DNA of 64,000 bases from assembly GCA_958418815.1 (NCBI GenBank), contig CATZGB010000013.1, positions 1-64,000 of the forward strand. Direction: 5' to 3'. The position numbers and the translations under genes are program-made. Every line of letters begins with the position of its first letter. Within the stretch, counting starts at the first letter, position 1. This document shows positions 53,949 to 62,484 of the stretch, piece by piece. The stretch comes from an uncultured Bacteroidales bacterium. GTDB taxonomy: Bacteria; Bacteroidota; Bacteroidia; Bacteroidales; Muribaculaceae. Below the pieces are notes generated by a model. That model was not told the DNA's origin. It did not search any database and was given only the letters and a program-made list of their open reading frames with translations.

Positions 53949-55526
53949 TCAGAACTCCGAGGAGAAATGGAACCGTATGGCAGGGAAATCGGCCTGGGCC
54001 ATCTGGAGGACATAGTTGGAATCGGCGAGGAACACATCGCGCCCCTCGCGGTCGAGGGCCATGAACTGGTGCTTCCGCTTTTTGAAAGCGTCAAGCGCGG
54101 CCTTGTCGTCGCTCTCAACCCAGCATGCCTTGTAGAGGCTGATAGGCTCCCAGCGGCATTGCGCCCCATATTCATGCAGCAGACGGTATTGTATCACCTC
54201 AAACTGGAGCTGCCCCACGGTGCCGATGATTTTGCGGCCGTTGAACTGGTTGACAAACAGCTGGGCCACACCCTCATCCATCAGCTGCTGGATGCCTTTC
54301 TCAAGCTGCTTCGACTTCATCGGGTCTGTGTTCTCGATATATTTGAACATCTCCGGAGAGAAGCTCGGCAGACCCTTGAAATGGAGATTCTCGCCGGAAG
54401 TCAGGGTGTCGCCAATCTTGAAGTTGCCCGTGTCGGGAATACCGACTATGTCGCCGGGATAAGCCTCGTCCACGACACTTTTCTTCTGGGCCATGAACGC
54501 GGTGGGAGCGGCGAACCGCATCATCTTGCCCGACCTCACATGCTTGTAGTTGGCGTTGCGCTCAAACTTGCCCGAGCAGACCTTGACAAATGCGATACAT
54601 GACCGGTGGTTGGGATCCATGTTGGCGTGAATCTTGAACACGAAGCCTGAGAAGGCCTCCTCTTGCGGCTCTATGACGCGCTCCTCGGCCTGGGTGGGAC
54701 GCGGAGCCGGCGCGATTTTCACGAAGCAGTCGAGAAGCTCCTTCACGCCGAATGTGTTGAGCGCCGAGCCGAAGAAAACCGGGGCCACCTCTCCGCGGAG
54801 ATACGCCTCCACATCAAAGTCGGGATAAACCCCTTCGATGAGTTCGAGGTCTTCGCGGAGCTTGGCGGCGTCGGCCGCCCCCACGGCTTCGTCTATCGCG
54901 GGGTCGTTTACATCGTCGATTTCGACACGTTCCGTCACCTTCTGCTTGTCAGGCTTGAACAAGTCGAGCCCCTGCTCGTATATGTTGTACACCCCTTTGA
55001 ATTTCGCGCCGATGTTGATCGGCCACGACAATGGGCGCACGGCGATTTTCAGTTCATTCTCAAGCTCGTCGAGGATGTCAAACGGATCGCGCCCCTCGCG
55101 GTCGAGCTTGTTGACGAAGATTATGACGGGGGTGTTGCGCATGCGGCAGACCTCCATCAGCTTGCGTGTCTGCTGCTCGACACCCTTGGCCACGTCGACC
55201 ACGATGATTACCGAATCAACCGCCGTCAGGGTGCGGTAGGTGTCCTCGGCGAAATCCTGGTGGCCCGGGGTGTCGAGGATGTTTATCTTGTAGTCGCCGT
55301 AATTGAATCCCATAACCGATGTCGCCACGGAGATACCCCTCTGCTTCTCGATTTCCATCCAGTCGGAGGTGGCGGTCTTCTTTATCTTGTTTGACTTCAC
55401 GGCTCCGGCGACATGGATAGCGCCTCCGAAAAGCAGCAGCTTCTCGGTCAGGGTTGTCTTACCGGCGTCAGGGTGTGATATGATGGCGAACGTCCTGTGA
55501 CGTGAGATTTCTTCTTGGAGGCCCAT
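53949..55526 (-). CDS. prfC: Peptide chain release factor 3
   Basis: A translation GTPase that recycles RF1/RF2 from the ribosome after termination. 525 residues. G1 SHPDAGKTTLTEKLLLFGGA, G3 DTPGHQDF and G4 NKLDREGRDP are all present, as is the RF3-type RGISVATSVMGF switch I region. Complete; six bases from rmlD, probably co-transcribed with it. Confidence 0.96.
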   Translation of the reverse strand: MGLQEEISRHRTFAIISHPDAGKTTLTEKLLLFGGAIHVAGAVKSNKIKKTATSDWMEIEKQRGISVATSVMGFNYGDYKINILDTPGHQDFAEDTYRTLTAVDSVIIVVDVAKGVEQQTRKLMEVCRMRNTPVIIFVNKLDREGRDPFDILDELENELKIAVRPLSWPINIGAKFKGVYNIYEQGLDLFKPDKQKVTERVEIDDVNDPAIDEAVGAADAAKLREDLELIEGVYPDFDVEAYLRGEVAPVFFGSALNTFGVKELLDCFVKIAPAPRPTQAEERVIEPQEEAFSGFVFKIHANMDPNHRSCIAFVKVCSGKFERNANYKHVRSGKMMRFAAPTAFMAQKKSVVDEAYPGDIVGIPDTGNFKIGDTLTSGENLHFKGLPSFSPEMFKYIENTDPMKSKQLEKGIQQLMDEGVAQLFVNQFNGRKIIGTVGQLQFEVIQYRLLHEYGAQCRWEPISLYKACWVESDDKAALDAFKKRKHQFMALDREGRDVFLADSNYVLQMAQADFPAIRFHFSSEF

Positions 55527-55532
55527 TAGTTG

Positions 55533-56396
55533 TTATTGGCGGTTGCTGTTGATGAGTTTCATGCAGTCTTCAAGGCTCTCTTCCCAATGGGGAATCTCCA
55601 CGCCGTAGGTCGCCTTTATGCGCGAACGGTCGAGGATGGAGTAAGCCGGCCGGGACGCGGGGGTCGGATAATCCTCGGTCGGGATGGGGGTGAGCTTGAC
55701 TTTCTTGCCCGCTATGCGGAAGATGGCGTGGGCGAAGTCATACCATGAGGCGGCCCCTTCGTTTGTGAAGTGGTATATGCCGCCCACCCACTGGTGAGAC
55801 TTCAGCACCTTCATGATGGCGCGGGCCAGGTCGCGGGCATTGGTGGGGGTGCCGAGCTGGTCAGACACCACCCTTATTTCCTTCTGGCTTTCAGCCAGGC
55901 GGAGCATCGTCTTGACGAAGTTGTGCCCGTATGAGGAGTAGAGCCAGGCCGTGCGTATTATTATGCTCTCAGGGGCGAGGGCGAGCAGGGCAGTCTCCCC
56001 TTTGCGTTTGGTGGTGCCATACTGCGATATTGGGTTCACCTTGTCGCTCTCCTTGTAAGGGCGGTGGTTTGTGCCGTCAAAGACATAGTCGGTGGAGATA
56101 TGGATGATTTTGGCCCCGTTGGCGTCGGCGGCCACAGCCAGATTCTTCACCGCGTCGATGTTTATCGCGGCGCATTCGCGTTTCTCCTCCTCCGCCTTGT
56201 CGACGGCGGTGTATGCCGCGCAGTTGACAATGTGGGTGATCTCATTGTCAATGACGAAAGCCTCGACGGCCTTGGCGTCAGTGAGGTCAAGTTCGTCGCG
56301 GTCTGTGTAAATCGTGCAGCCGGGAATTTCAGCTTCCAGGACATTGCGCAGTTCATTGCCCAACTGCCCGTTGGCGCCGGTTACGAGAATCTTCAT
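55533..56396 (-). CDS. rmlD: dTDP-4-dehydrorhamnose reductase
   Basis: The last step of dTDP-L-rhamnose synthesis. 287 residues: GANGQLGNELR Rossmann motif, HISTDYVFDG, and YGTTKRKGE (YxxxK). It is about 25 kb from rmlA/rmlB, and rmlC is absent from the window, so the pathway is scattered. A -7 box TAACTTTG lies at 56423-56430. Confidence 0.94.
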   Translation of the reverse strand: MKILVTGANGQLGNELRNVLEAEIPGCTIYTDRDELDLTDAKAVEAFVIDNEITHIVNCAAYTAVDKAEEEKRECAAINIDAVKNLAVAADANGAKIIHISTDYVFDGTNHRPYKESDKVNPISQYGTTKRKGETALLALAPESIIIRTAWLYSSYGHNFVKTMLRLAESQKEIRVVSDQLGTPTNARDLARAIMKVLKSHQWVGGIYHFTNEGAASWYDFAHAIFRIAGKKVKLTPIPTEDYPTPASRPAYSILDRSRIKATYGVEIPHWEESLEDCMKLINSNRQ

Positions 56397-56427
56397 AATT
56401 CCGATATATTGTTTTCAGACCGCAAAG

Positions 56428-56997
56428 TTACGAATTTTTCCCGGATTTGTCATCATGCTTGAACAGACGGTCCTCCTCGTCGAGATGGAAATCTTTGGCC
56501 AGCAATGCAATGAAGCGGGTTATCTGGGCTATCGCGTCGCGGGTGTCGGGGCTTATCTCCTTTTTCTGCAGGCGCATCATCAACATACCATACAGGGCGG
56601 TGAAGCAGGTCTCTATCTCACCTGTCTTGGTGTCGCCCGCCTTTGAGCGCAGCTCCACGATATAAGGCAGCGTGCGGTAGAATTCAGCGGTGTACTCAGG
56701 AAACGCCGGGTCGGCCAGCAACGCCTGGTGGAGCTGGACGAGCTGGTTGAGGATATTTCGGTTGATCTGGAGATGGCCTGCCTCGGTCACCCCCTCGCGG
56801 CGCATCATGTCGATTAGCGACTCATACCACTGGGCCATCTCCTCGCGCCGGGCAGCGTCGAGGCCCGAGCGGTCTATGATGTTGGCCTTGATACGGTCTA
56901 TGTCACAACCGTTGGCCCTGATCAAGTCCTCGACCTGCCACATATATAATATGTACTCGGCGATGTTCTCCTTCCTTTTTTTCGATGCTATGTACAT
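56428..56997 (-). CDS. DUF4924 family protein
   Basis: A 189-residue, all-helical cytoplasmic protein of the DUF4924 family (KRKENIAEYILYMWQVEDLI, ETCFTALYGMLMMRLQKKEI). Found widely in Bacteroidales next to rmlD; function unknown. The rmlD -7 box overlaps its last codons. Its own -7 box is TAACTTTG at 57060-57067. Confidence 0.87.
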   Translation of the reverse strand: MYIASKKRKENIAEYILYMWQVEDLIRANGCDIDRIKANIIDRSGLDAARREEMAQWYESLIDMMRREGVTEAGHLQINRNILNQLVQLHQALLADPAFPEYTAEFYRTLPYIVELRSKAGDTKTGEIETCFTALYGMLMMRLQKKEISPDTRDAIAQITRFIALLAKDFHLDEEDRLFKHDDKSGKNS

Positions 56998-57119
56998 TTC
57001 TCTCCGTAGTTTTTTACATTACAACAAACTGCCACGGGATTTTCCACGACACTTTGATGCAAAGTTACTCATTAACCGCGTACCTAGAGCTGAGCAGGCA
57101 AATATTTTTTCACGAAAAG

Positions 57120-57151
57120 TTGAGAATATTGTTTATAATTTGCTAAATTTG
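57120..57151 (+). promoter_or_regulatory. Promoter of the propionate/sodium-pump operon
   Basis: TTG (57120-57122), 21-base spacer, TAAATTTG (57144-57151). The leader to the epimerase ATG is about 80 nt. It diverges from the DUF4924 promoter. Confidence 0.65.
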
Positions 57152-57237
57152 TGCCTTGAATGGAAGTGTGTCCCGTCACCGCGAGACCACCCCGTTTCTT
57201 AGCATGTATTTTGCAACCACCTAAATAATTTCTATTT

Positions 57238-57660
57238 ATGGATATCAGCCATATTGAACACATCGGCATTGCTGTCCCCTCCCTGGAGGAAGCAATCCCC
57301 TTCTACGAGAACATTCTCGGCCTTAAGTGTTTTGCCATCGAAGAAGTTGAAGACCAGAAGGTGAAGACCGCCTTTTTCCAGGTCGGACAGACTAAAATCG
57401 AGCTCCTCGAAGGTACCGCCCCTGAGAGCGCCATCTCCAAGTTCATCGCCAACAACGGCGGACGCGGTGGAATCCAGCACGTCGCTTTCGCCATCGAGGA
57501 CGGAGTAGCCAACGCCCTGGCTGAAGCTGAGGAGAAAGGTTGCCGCCTCATCGACAAGGCCCCCAGAAAGGGCGCCGAAGGGCTCAACATCGCCTTCCTC
57601 CACCCGAAGTCGACCGTAGGCACACTGGTGGAGCTTTGCGAGGATCCCCGCAAAAAGTGA
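57238..57660 (+). CDS. mce: Methylmalonyl-CoA epimerase
   Basis: Interconverts (R)- and (S)-methylmalonyl-CoA between the B12 mutase and the decarboxylase. A 140-residue VOC-fold protein: ISHIEHIGIAVPSLEEAIPF (metal His), GGIQHVAFAIED (His) and GTLVEL (Glu). Complete. First gene of the operon, 45 bases before the carboxyltransferase gene. Confidence 0.96.
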   Translation: MDISHIEHIGIAVPSLEEAIPFYENILGLKCFAIEEVEDQKVKTAFFQVGQTKIELLEGTAPESAISKFIANNGGRGGIQHVAFAIEDGVANALAEAEEKGCRLIDKAPRKGAEGLNIAFLHPKSTVGTLVELCEDPRKK

Positions 57661-57705
57661 AAAAAACAGACATTTCACAGGAAACAACAAATCACAAAAT
57701 AAGAA

Positions 57706-59259
57706 ATGAGCACCCAGCTTGAAAAAATACAGGAACTGATCGCCAAACGCGAACAGGCCCGTCTGGGCGGCGGAGAAAAAGCCATCGCCAAGCAGCACGA
57801 ACGTGGCAAATACACCGCCCGCGAACGTATCGCCCAACTCCTCGACGAGGGTTCGTTTGAGGAACTCGACATGTTCGTGACCCACCGCTGCCACAATTTC
57901 GGACAGGAGAAGAAATCATACCTCGGTGACGGCGTAGTCACCGGTTACGGTACAATCGAAGGCCGCCTCGTCTATGTCTTCGCCCAGGACTTCACCGTTT
58001 TCGGAGGTTCGCTCTCCGAGACCATGGCCCTCAAAATCTGCAAGGTCATGGACCTTGCCATGAAGATGGGCGCTCCCGTCATCGGTCTCAACGACTCAGG
58101 CGGCGCGCGTATCCAGGAAGGCATCAACGCCCTGGCCGGATACGCTGAAATCTTCCAGCGCAACATCCTCGCCTCAGGCGTGATTCCCCAGATTTCAGCC
58201 ATCCTCGGCCCCTGCGCCGGAGGAGCCGTCTACTCACCGGCCCTCACCGACTTCACCATCATGGCCAAGGGAATCAGCTACATGTTCCTCACCGGCCCGA
58301 AGGTTGTGAAGACCGTAACCGGAGAAGATGTCAGCCAGGAAGACCTCGGAGGTGCAGGCGTGCACGCCACCAAGAGCGGCGTGGCCCACTTTGCCGCTGA
58401 AGACGGCGAAGAGGCCATCAAGATTGTGCGCAAGCTCTTCGGCTACATCCCCAGCAACAACCTGGAGGATGCCCCCGCCGTCGAATGCAACGACCCGATC
58501 GACCGCACCGAGGACCTGCTCAACGAAATCGTGCCCGAAAGCCCCAACCGTCCCTACGACATGTATGAGGTCATCGGCGCAATCGTCGACAACGGCGAAT
58601 TCCTTGAAATCCAGCGCGACTACGCCCGCAACATAATCATCGGCTTCGCCCGCTTCAACGGACGTTCGGTCGGCATCGTGGCCAACCAGCCCAAGGTGCT
58701 CGCCGGCGTGCTCGACTCCAACGCCTCCCGCAAGGGTGCCCGCTTCGTGCGCTTCTGCGACGCGTTCAACATCCCCATCGTGACCCTCGTCGACGTGCCT
58801 GGATTCCTCCCCGGCACCGGCCAGGAATACAACGGTGTCATCCTCCACGGCGCCAAGCTGCTGTACGCCTACGGCGAGGCCACCGTGCCCAAGGTGACCG
58901 TCACCCTGCGCAAGAGCTACGGCGGAAGCCACATCGTGATGAGCTGCAAGCAGCTGCGCGGCGACATGAACTACGCTTGGCCCTCGGCTGAAATCGCCGT
59001 AATGGGTGGCGCAGGAGCCGTAGAGGTGCTCTACGCCAAGGAAGCCAAGGCTTCCGAGGATCCCGCCAAGGTGCTCAAGGAGAAGGAGGCAGAATACAAC
59101 GACCTCTTCTGCAACCCCTACAACGCCGCCAAGTATGGCTACATCGACGATGTCATCGAACCCCGCAACACTCGCTTCCGCGTGATCCGCGCCCTGCAGC
59201 AGCTCGCCACAAAGCGCGTGACAAACCCCGCGAAGAAACACGGCAACATCCCCCTGTAA
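57706..59259 (+). CDS. mmdA: Methylmalonyl-CoA decarboxylase alpha subunit / acyl-CoA carboxyltransferase
   Basis: The carboxyltransferase subunit that moves CO2 from methylmalonyl-CoA to biotin, giving propionyl-CoA. 517 residues with two crotonase-like halves: TARERIAQLLDEGSFEELDM start, GLNDSGGARIQEG and GPCAGGAVYSPALTDF (CoA/oxyanion sites), VDVPGFLPGTGQE and GGSHIVMSCK. Similar to propionyl-CoA carboxylase beta, but the sodium-pump genes that follow, and the lack of a biotin carboxylase, support the decarboxylase reading. Confidence 0.94.
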   Translation: MSTQLEKIQELIAKREQARLGGGEKAIAKQHERGKYTARERIAQLLDEGSFEELDMFVTHRCHNFGQEKKSYLGDGVVTGYGTIEGRLVYVFAQDFTVFGGSLSETMALKICKVMDLAMKMGAPVIGLNDSGGARIQEGINALAGYAEIFQRNILASGVIPQISAILGPCAGGAVYSPALTDFTIMAKGISYMFLTGPKVVKTVTGEDVSQEDLGGAGVHATKSGVAHFAAEDGEEAIKIVRKLFGYIPSNNLEDAPAVECNDPIDRTEDLLNEIVPESPNRPYDMYEVIGAIVDNGEFLEIQRDYARNIIIGFARFNGRSVGIVANQPKVLAGVLDSNASRKGARFVRFCDAFNIPIVTLVDVPGFLPGTGQEYNGVILHGAKLLYAYGEATVPKVTVTLRKSYGGSHIVMSCKQLRGDMNYAWPSAEIAVMGGAGAVEVLYAKEAKASEDPAKVLKEKEAEYNDLFCNPYNAAKYGYIDDVIEPRNTRFRVIRALQQLATKRVTNPAKKHGNIPL

Positions 59260-59290
59260 CAGAACACGACGTTTCACCATATGAGAGGTA

Positions 59291-59318
59291 GGGGGCGGCT
59301 CCTCCGGGAATCGCCCCC
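59291..59318 (+). other. GC-rich hairpin inside the operon
   Basis: GGGGGCG (59291-59297) and CGCCCCC (59312-59318) form a strong stem between the mmdA and OadG-type genes, followed by TCCCCCTTG rather than a T run. It may lower downstream expression or protect the upstream mRNA from exonucleases, so that the subunits are made in different amounts. Confidence 0.5.
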
Positions 59319-59359
59319 TCCCCCTTGAAACAATTACCATAAAAAACGCCATATCATAA

Positions 59360-60301
59360 ATGAAACGCAAACTTCTGTTGTTCTTCGCTCTGACGGCCTT
59401 AGGCTGCGCCACTCTCTCAGCCCAGGCCCGCAAAGGACTGAAGATTAATGAGGTCATGGTCGTCAACGACTCCAACGCCGTCGACGAGTATGGACGCCAC
59501 GCTGCCTGGATTGAGCTGTTCAACTCCAACTACGCGGCGATGGAAATCTCAAGCGTCTTCCTGACCAACGACACAACCTGCAAGACCCTCTACCCCGTGC
59601 CCCTGGGGGATGTCAAGACCAAAATCCCCAAACGCCAGCATGTGGTGTTCTGGGCAGACAACCGCCCCACCGACGGCACATTCCACACCACTTTCACCCT
59701 CGACCCGTCTAAGCCCAACACCATCGCCATCTATGACGCCGACGGGAAGACACTCATCGACTGCGTGACAGTGCCGGTGATGAAGCCCGGCCAGTCATAC
59801 GCCCGCAAGGTCGACGGCGTGGGAGCAAAGGAAGGCGAGGCCGAGGAGGATTACTGGTCTGTGCGCGACGGCTCTGAATCCGAGGGAGACTACATCACCC
59901 CCGGCAGCGCCAACAAAATAAAGGGCACAAACCCGAAAATTGACGAATTCAAAGAAAAAGACGAAAACGGTTTCGCTATGACTATCACAGCCATGGGCAT
60001 TGTATTCTCGGCCCTGATTCTTCTGAGCATCTGTTTCTACATCATCTCGCGCTTCAACGCCTCCCGCTCGAAACGCAAGAAGATGGAAGCCCAGGGTATC
60101 GACCACGCCCAACTTCATCCCGACGAACATCCCGAGGGTGACTCCGGAGAGGAAATCGCGGCAATCGTCATGGCCCTCCATGACCATCTCGACGCCCACG
60201 ACCGCGAAAGCTCCGTGCTGACCATCAACAAGGTGCGCAAGGCATACTCCCCCTGGAGCTCGCATATCTACACCCTCCGTCAGATGCCCAACAGGCGCTG
60301 A
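59360..60301 (+). CDS. OadG-type sodium-pump gamma subunit fused to a lamin-tail domain
   Basis: A 313-residue, three-part protein. Signal peptide (about 1-22, ending LSAQ); an extracytoplasmic lamin-tail domain (about 25-150, LKINEVMVVNDSNAVDEYGR, AAWIELFN); then after a charged linker an OadG-like region with one membrane helix (about 206-232, AMTITAMGIVFSALILL) and a cytoplasmic tail with His/Asp/Glu segments (HAQLHPDEHPEG). Gamma subunits usually have only about 80-100 residues and help assemble the alpha and beta subunits. The added domain probably reaches into the periplasm. It lies in the middle of the operon. Confidence 0.85.
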   Translation: MKRKLLLFFALTALGCATLSAQARKGLKINEVMVVNDSNAVDEYGRHAAWIELFNSNYAAMEISSVFLTNDTTCKTLYPVPLGDVKTKIPKRQHVVFWADNRPTDGTFHTTFTLDPSKPNTIAIYDADGKTLIDCVTVPVMKPGQSYARKVDGVGAKEGEAEEDYWSVRDGSESEGDYITPGSANKIKGTNPKIDEFKEKDENGFAMTITAMGIVFSALILLSICFYIISRFNASRSKRKKMEAQGIDHAQLHPDEHPEGDSGEEIAAIVMALHDHLDAHDRESSVLTINKVRKAYSPWSSHIYTLRQMPNRR

Positions 60302-60355
60302 CCTGAAACCTCTCAGAATTCCTAAAACAACGAAATCCCATTAGAACTTCCAGCA

Positions 60356-60790
60356 ATGAAAGAATACAAATACAAAATCAACGGGACCGTCTACAAGGTA
60401 GGCATCGGCGACATCGACAACGGAATCGCCGAGGTGCAGGTCAACGGCACCCCCTACAAGGTCGAAATCGAGAAGGCCAAGGCCCCCACAATCAAGTCAG
60501 TGAAGCCCGCGGCAGCGCCCCGCACATCTTCGGGCGAGAAGGTAATCGCCAAACCCGCCCCCAAGGCTGCGGCCGGCGGCACCCCCGTCAAGGCCCCCCT
60601 GCCCGGCGTCGTCCTCGACATCAATGTGACCGTCGGACAGGCTGTCAAGGCCACCGACCAGGTCGCTGTCCTCGAAGCCATGAAGATGGAAAACTCAATC
60701 CGCGCCGGAGTAGACGGCACCGTCAAGTCTATCGATGTCAACAAGGGTGATTCTGTCCTCGAAGGCACCGTGCTTATCACTATCGCCTGA
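60356..60790 (+). CDS. Biotin carboxyl carrier protein of the decarboxylase
   Basis: A 144-residue protein whose biotinyl-lysine carries CO2 between the alpha and beta subunits. It has an N-terminal beta region (about 1-45), an Ala/Pro/Lys-rich flexible linker (about 45-78) and a biotinyl domain with the EAMKMEN motif. Complete. Confidence 0.95.
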   Translation: MKEYKYKINGTVYKVGIGDIDNGIAEVQVNGTPYKVEIEKAKAPTIKSVKPAAAPRTSSGEKVIAKPAPKAAAGGTPVKAPLPGVVLDINVTVGQAVKATDQVAVLEAMKMENSIRAGVDGTVKSIDVNKGDSVLEGTVLITIA

Positions 60791-60884
60791 CGGGATCCAT
60801 CCTCTGAAGTTCGAATAACCGCTCCAACGCTATTAAACTCTGTCGGCCGACGCCAACCTGCCAGGCCGACCTAATACCATAAGA

Positions 60885-62045
60885 ATGAACGATTTTGGAT
60901 CCTTTATGGCCGGCAACATCGGCCAGTTCTGGGAACTGACCGGTTTTGCCAACGCCACTTGGCAGCACCTTGTGATGCTCGCCGTGGGCCTCTTTTTCAT
61001 CTGGCTCGCCATCAAGAAAGATTTCGAGCCGATGCTCCTGGTGCCCATCGGTTTCGGTATGCTTATCGGCAATATCCCCTTCAACCCCGACGCAGGTCTG
61101 GAGATAGGCATATATGAGGAAGGCTCGGTGCTCAACATCCTTTACAACGGAGTGTCGGCAGGCTGGTACCCCCCTCTGATTTTCCTCGGAATCGGTGCCA
61201 TGACCGACTTTACAGCCCTGATTGCCAACCCGAAACTCATGCTGGTAGGCGCATCGGCCCAGTTTGGTATCTTCGGAGCCTACATGGTGGCCCTGCTGCT
61301 GGGCTTCATGCCTGACCAGGCCGGAGCCATCGCCATCATCGGCGGCGCTGACGGCCCGACAGCCATCTTCCTGTCGTCGAAGCTCGCCCCCAACCTCATG
61401 GGAGCCATCGCGGTTTCGGCATACAGCTATATGGCCCTTGTGCCGGTGATCCAGCCCCCGATCATGCGGTTGCTGACCACCAAAAACGAGCGTGTAATCA
61501 AGATGAAGCCCGCCCGCGCCGTGGCCCAGAGCGAGAAAATCATCTTCCCGATTGTCGGCTTGCTGCTCACATGCTTCGTCGTGCCGTCCGGCATACCCCT
61601 GCTGGGAATGCTCTTCTTCGGCAACCTGCTGCGTGAGTGCGGCGTGACAACCCGTCTTGCCAAGACCGCGTCAAACGCCCTCACCGATGTCGTCACCATC
61701 CTTCTCGGAATGACCGTCGGCGCATCAACTCAGGCATCGACATTCCTCACCAAGGAGACCATCTTCATATTCGCCCTCGGGTTCATGGCGTTCATCATCG
61801 CCTCGGCCTCGGGTGTGATTTTCGTGAAGTTCTTCAACCTGTTCCTGCCCAAGAACAAGAAGATCAATCCCCTCATCGGCAACGCGGGAGTTTCGGCTGT
61901 GCCCATGTCAAGCCGCATCTCCAACAACCTCGGTCTGGAGTATGACCCGTCCAACTACCTGCTGATGCACGCGATGGGCCCGAATGTGGCCGGCGTGATC
62001 GGTTCGGCAGTCGCCGCAGGTGTCCTCCTCGGCTTCCTGGCCTGA
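60885..62045 (+). CDS. Sodium-translocating decarboxylase beta subunit
   Basis: The polytopic membrane subunit (OadB/MmdB/GcdB family) that decarboxylates carboxybiotin and exports sodium ions. It has 386 residues with about 10-11 helices. Family features include IGFGMLIGNIPF, FLGIGAMTDFTALIANP, IIGGADGPTAIFLSSKLAP and GFMAFIIASASGVIFVKF. Complete and last in the operon. Confidence 0.95.
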   Translation: MNDFGSFMAGNIGQFWELTGFANATWQHLVMLAVGLFFIWLAIKKDFEPMLLVPIGFGMLIGNIPFNPDAGLEIGIYEEGSVLNILYNGVSAGWYPPLIFLGIGAMTDFTALIANPKLMLVGASAQFGIFGAYMVALLLGFMPDQAGAIAIIGGADGPTAIFLSSKLAPNLMGAIAVSAYSYMALVPVIQPPIMRLLTTKNERVIKMKPARAVAQSEKIIFPIVGLLLTCFVVPSGIPLLGMLFFGNLLRECGVTTRLAKTASNALTDVVTILLGMTVGASTQASTFLTKETIFIFALGFMAFIIASASGVIFVKFFNLFLPKNKKINPLIGNAGVSAVPMSSRISNNLGLEYDPSNYLLMHAMGPNVAGVIGSAVAAGVLLGFLA

Positions 62046-62052
62046 TGACAGC

Positions 62053-62085
62053 GGCCGCTGGTCATCTCCATAATGACCAGCGGCC
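62053..62085 (+). terminator. Terminator hairpin after oadB
   Basis: GGCCGCTGGTCAT and ATGACCAGCGGCC form a perfect 13-bp stem with a seven-base loop, starting eight bases past the stop codon. No T run follows. Confidence 0.6.
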
Positions 62086-62119
62086 AAACATACCGGCTTT
62101 CCAGCCTTTCCCATATTAA

Positions 62120-62156
62120 AATGGCTGCCCCTATGCAAATCATAGCGGCAGCCATT
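62120..62156. terminator. Second perfect inverted repeat
   Basis: AATGGCTGCC (62120-62129) and GGCAGCCATT (62147-62156) form a perfect 10-bp stem. On the minus strand TTAATAT follows. It lies between the oadB end and the small-ORF unit, which faces it, and may end transcripts from both sides. Confidence 0.55.
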
Positions 62157-62248
62157 CTTCATATGCCTGGTTCTTGACATGGCGATTATCTAAAATCGCG
62201 ATTGTCGAACCTGTCAGCTCCTCACGGAGCCATAGAGTGAATAAAGAA

Positions 62249-62324
62249 AGGGCGCGTGGCGGATTATGCTAAATTACCCCAGATAACCCATCTGACAAAG
62301 TCAGACATCTATTCCAACGCGCCC
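62249..62324 (-). terminator. Large structured terminator-like element
   Basis: AGGGCGCGT (62324-62316 on minus) pairs exactly with ACGCGCCCT, followed by TTCTTTATT. Inside the closed loop lies a perfect TCTGAC-TTT-GTCAGA hairpin (in minus-strand order GTCTGAC TTT GTCAGA). The structure begins about 15 bases after the small ORF's stop codon. It may be a terminator or a stable regulatory 3' end. Confidence 0.5.
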
Positions 62325-62337
62325 TACTGACTGCTGT

Positions 62338-62430
62338 CTAAAGGAGCGGATCCTTTAACTCAACAACCGGATTAATCCTCGTCGTTGTGACTGTCGACGA
62401 GGCCACACTAATCATAGTATCCATTATCAT
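62338..62430 (-). CDS. Predicted small protein of 30 residues
   Basis: Frame from the ATG at 62430 (an alternative in-frame ATG is at 62424), ending with TAG at 62338-62340. The peptide begins MIMDTMISVASS, continues TVTTTRINPVV and ends ELKDPLL. It is Thr/Val/Ser-rich, without a membrane segment, signal peptide or cysteine. It has its own consensus promoter 23 bases upstream and a structured terminator after it, so it sits exactly where a gene should. I do not recognise a family. It could also be an sRNA whose ORF is incidental. Confidence 0.4.
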   Translation of the reverse strand: MIMDTMISVASSTVTTTRINPVVELKDPLL

Positions 62431-62452
62431 CTTCTGTTGTCTTTCTACTTCA

Positions 62453-62484
62453 CAAAATTACGAAACCATCTACCTTCAGGCAAA
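62453..62484 (-). promoter_or_regulatory. Promoter of the small-ORF unit
   Basis: TTTG (62484-62481), 20-base spacer, TAATTTTG (62460-62453) on the minus strand: a full match to the Bacteroidota consensus in a stretch with no other gene. Transcription should start near 62446. Confidence 0.6.

Noticed and set aside
57706..59259. Propionyl-CoA carboxylase beta subunit as the name for the carboxyltransferase
   Set aside because: Sequence alone cannot exclude it, but the operon contains a sodium-pump beta subunit and no biotin carboxylase, which favours methylmalonyl-CoA decarboxylation.
58234..59529. 431-codon antisense frame across mmdA
   Set aside because: Long antisense frames are expected opposite high-GC genes with strong codon bias; the product has no recognisable motif.
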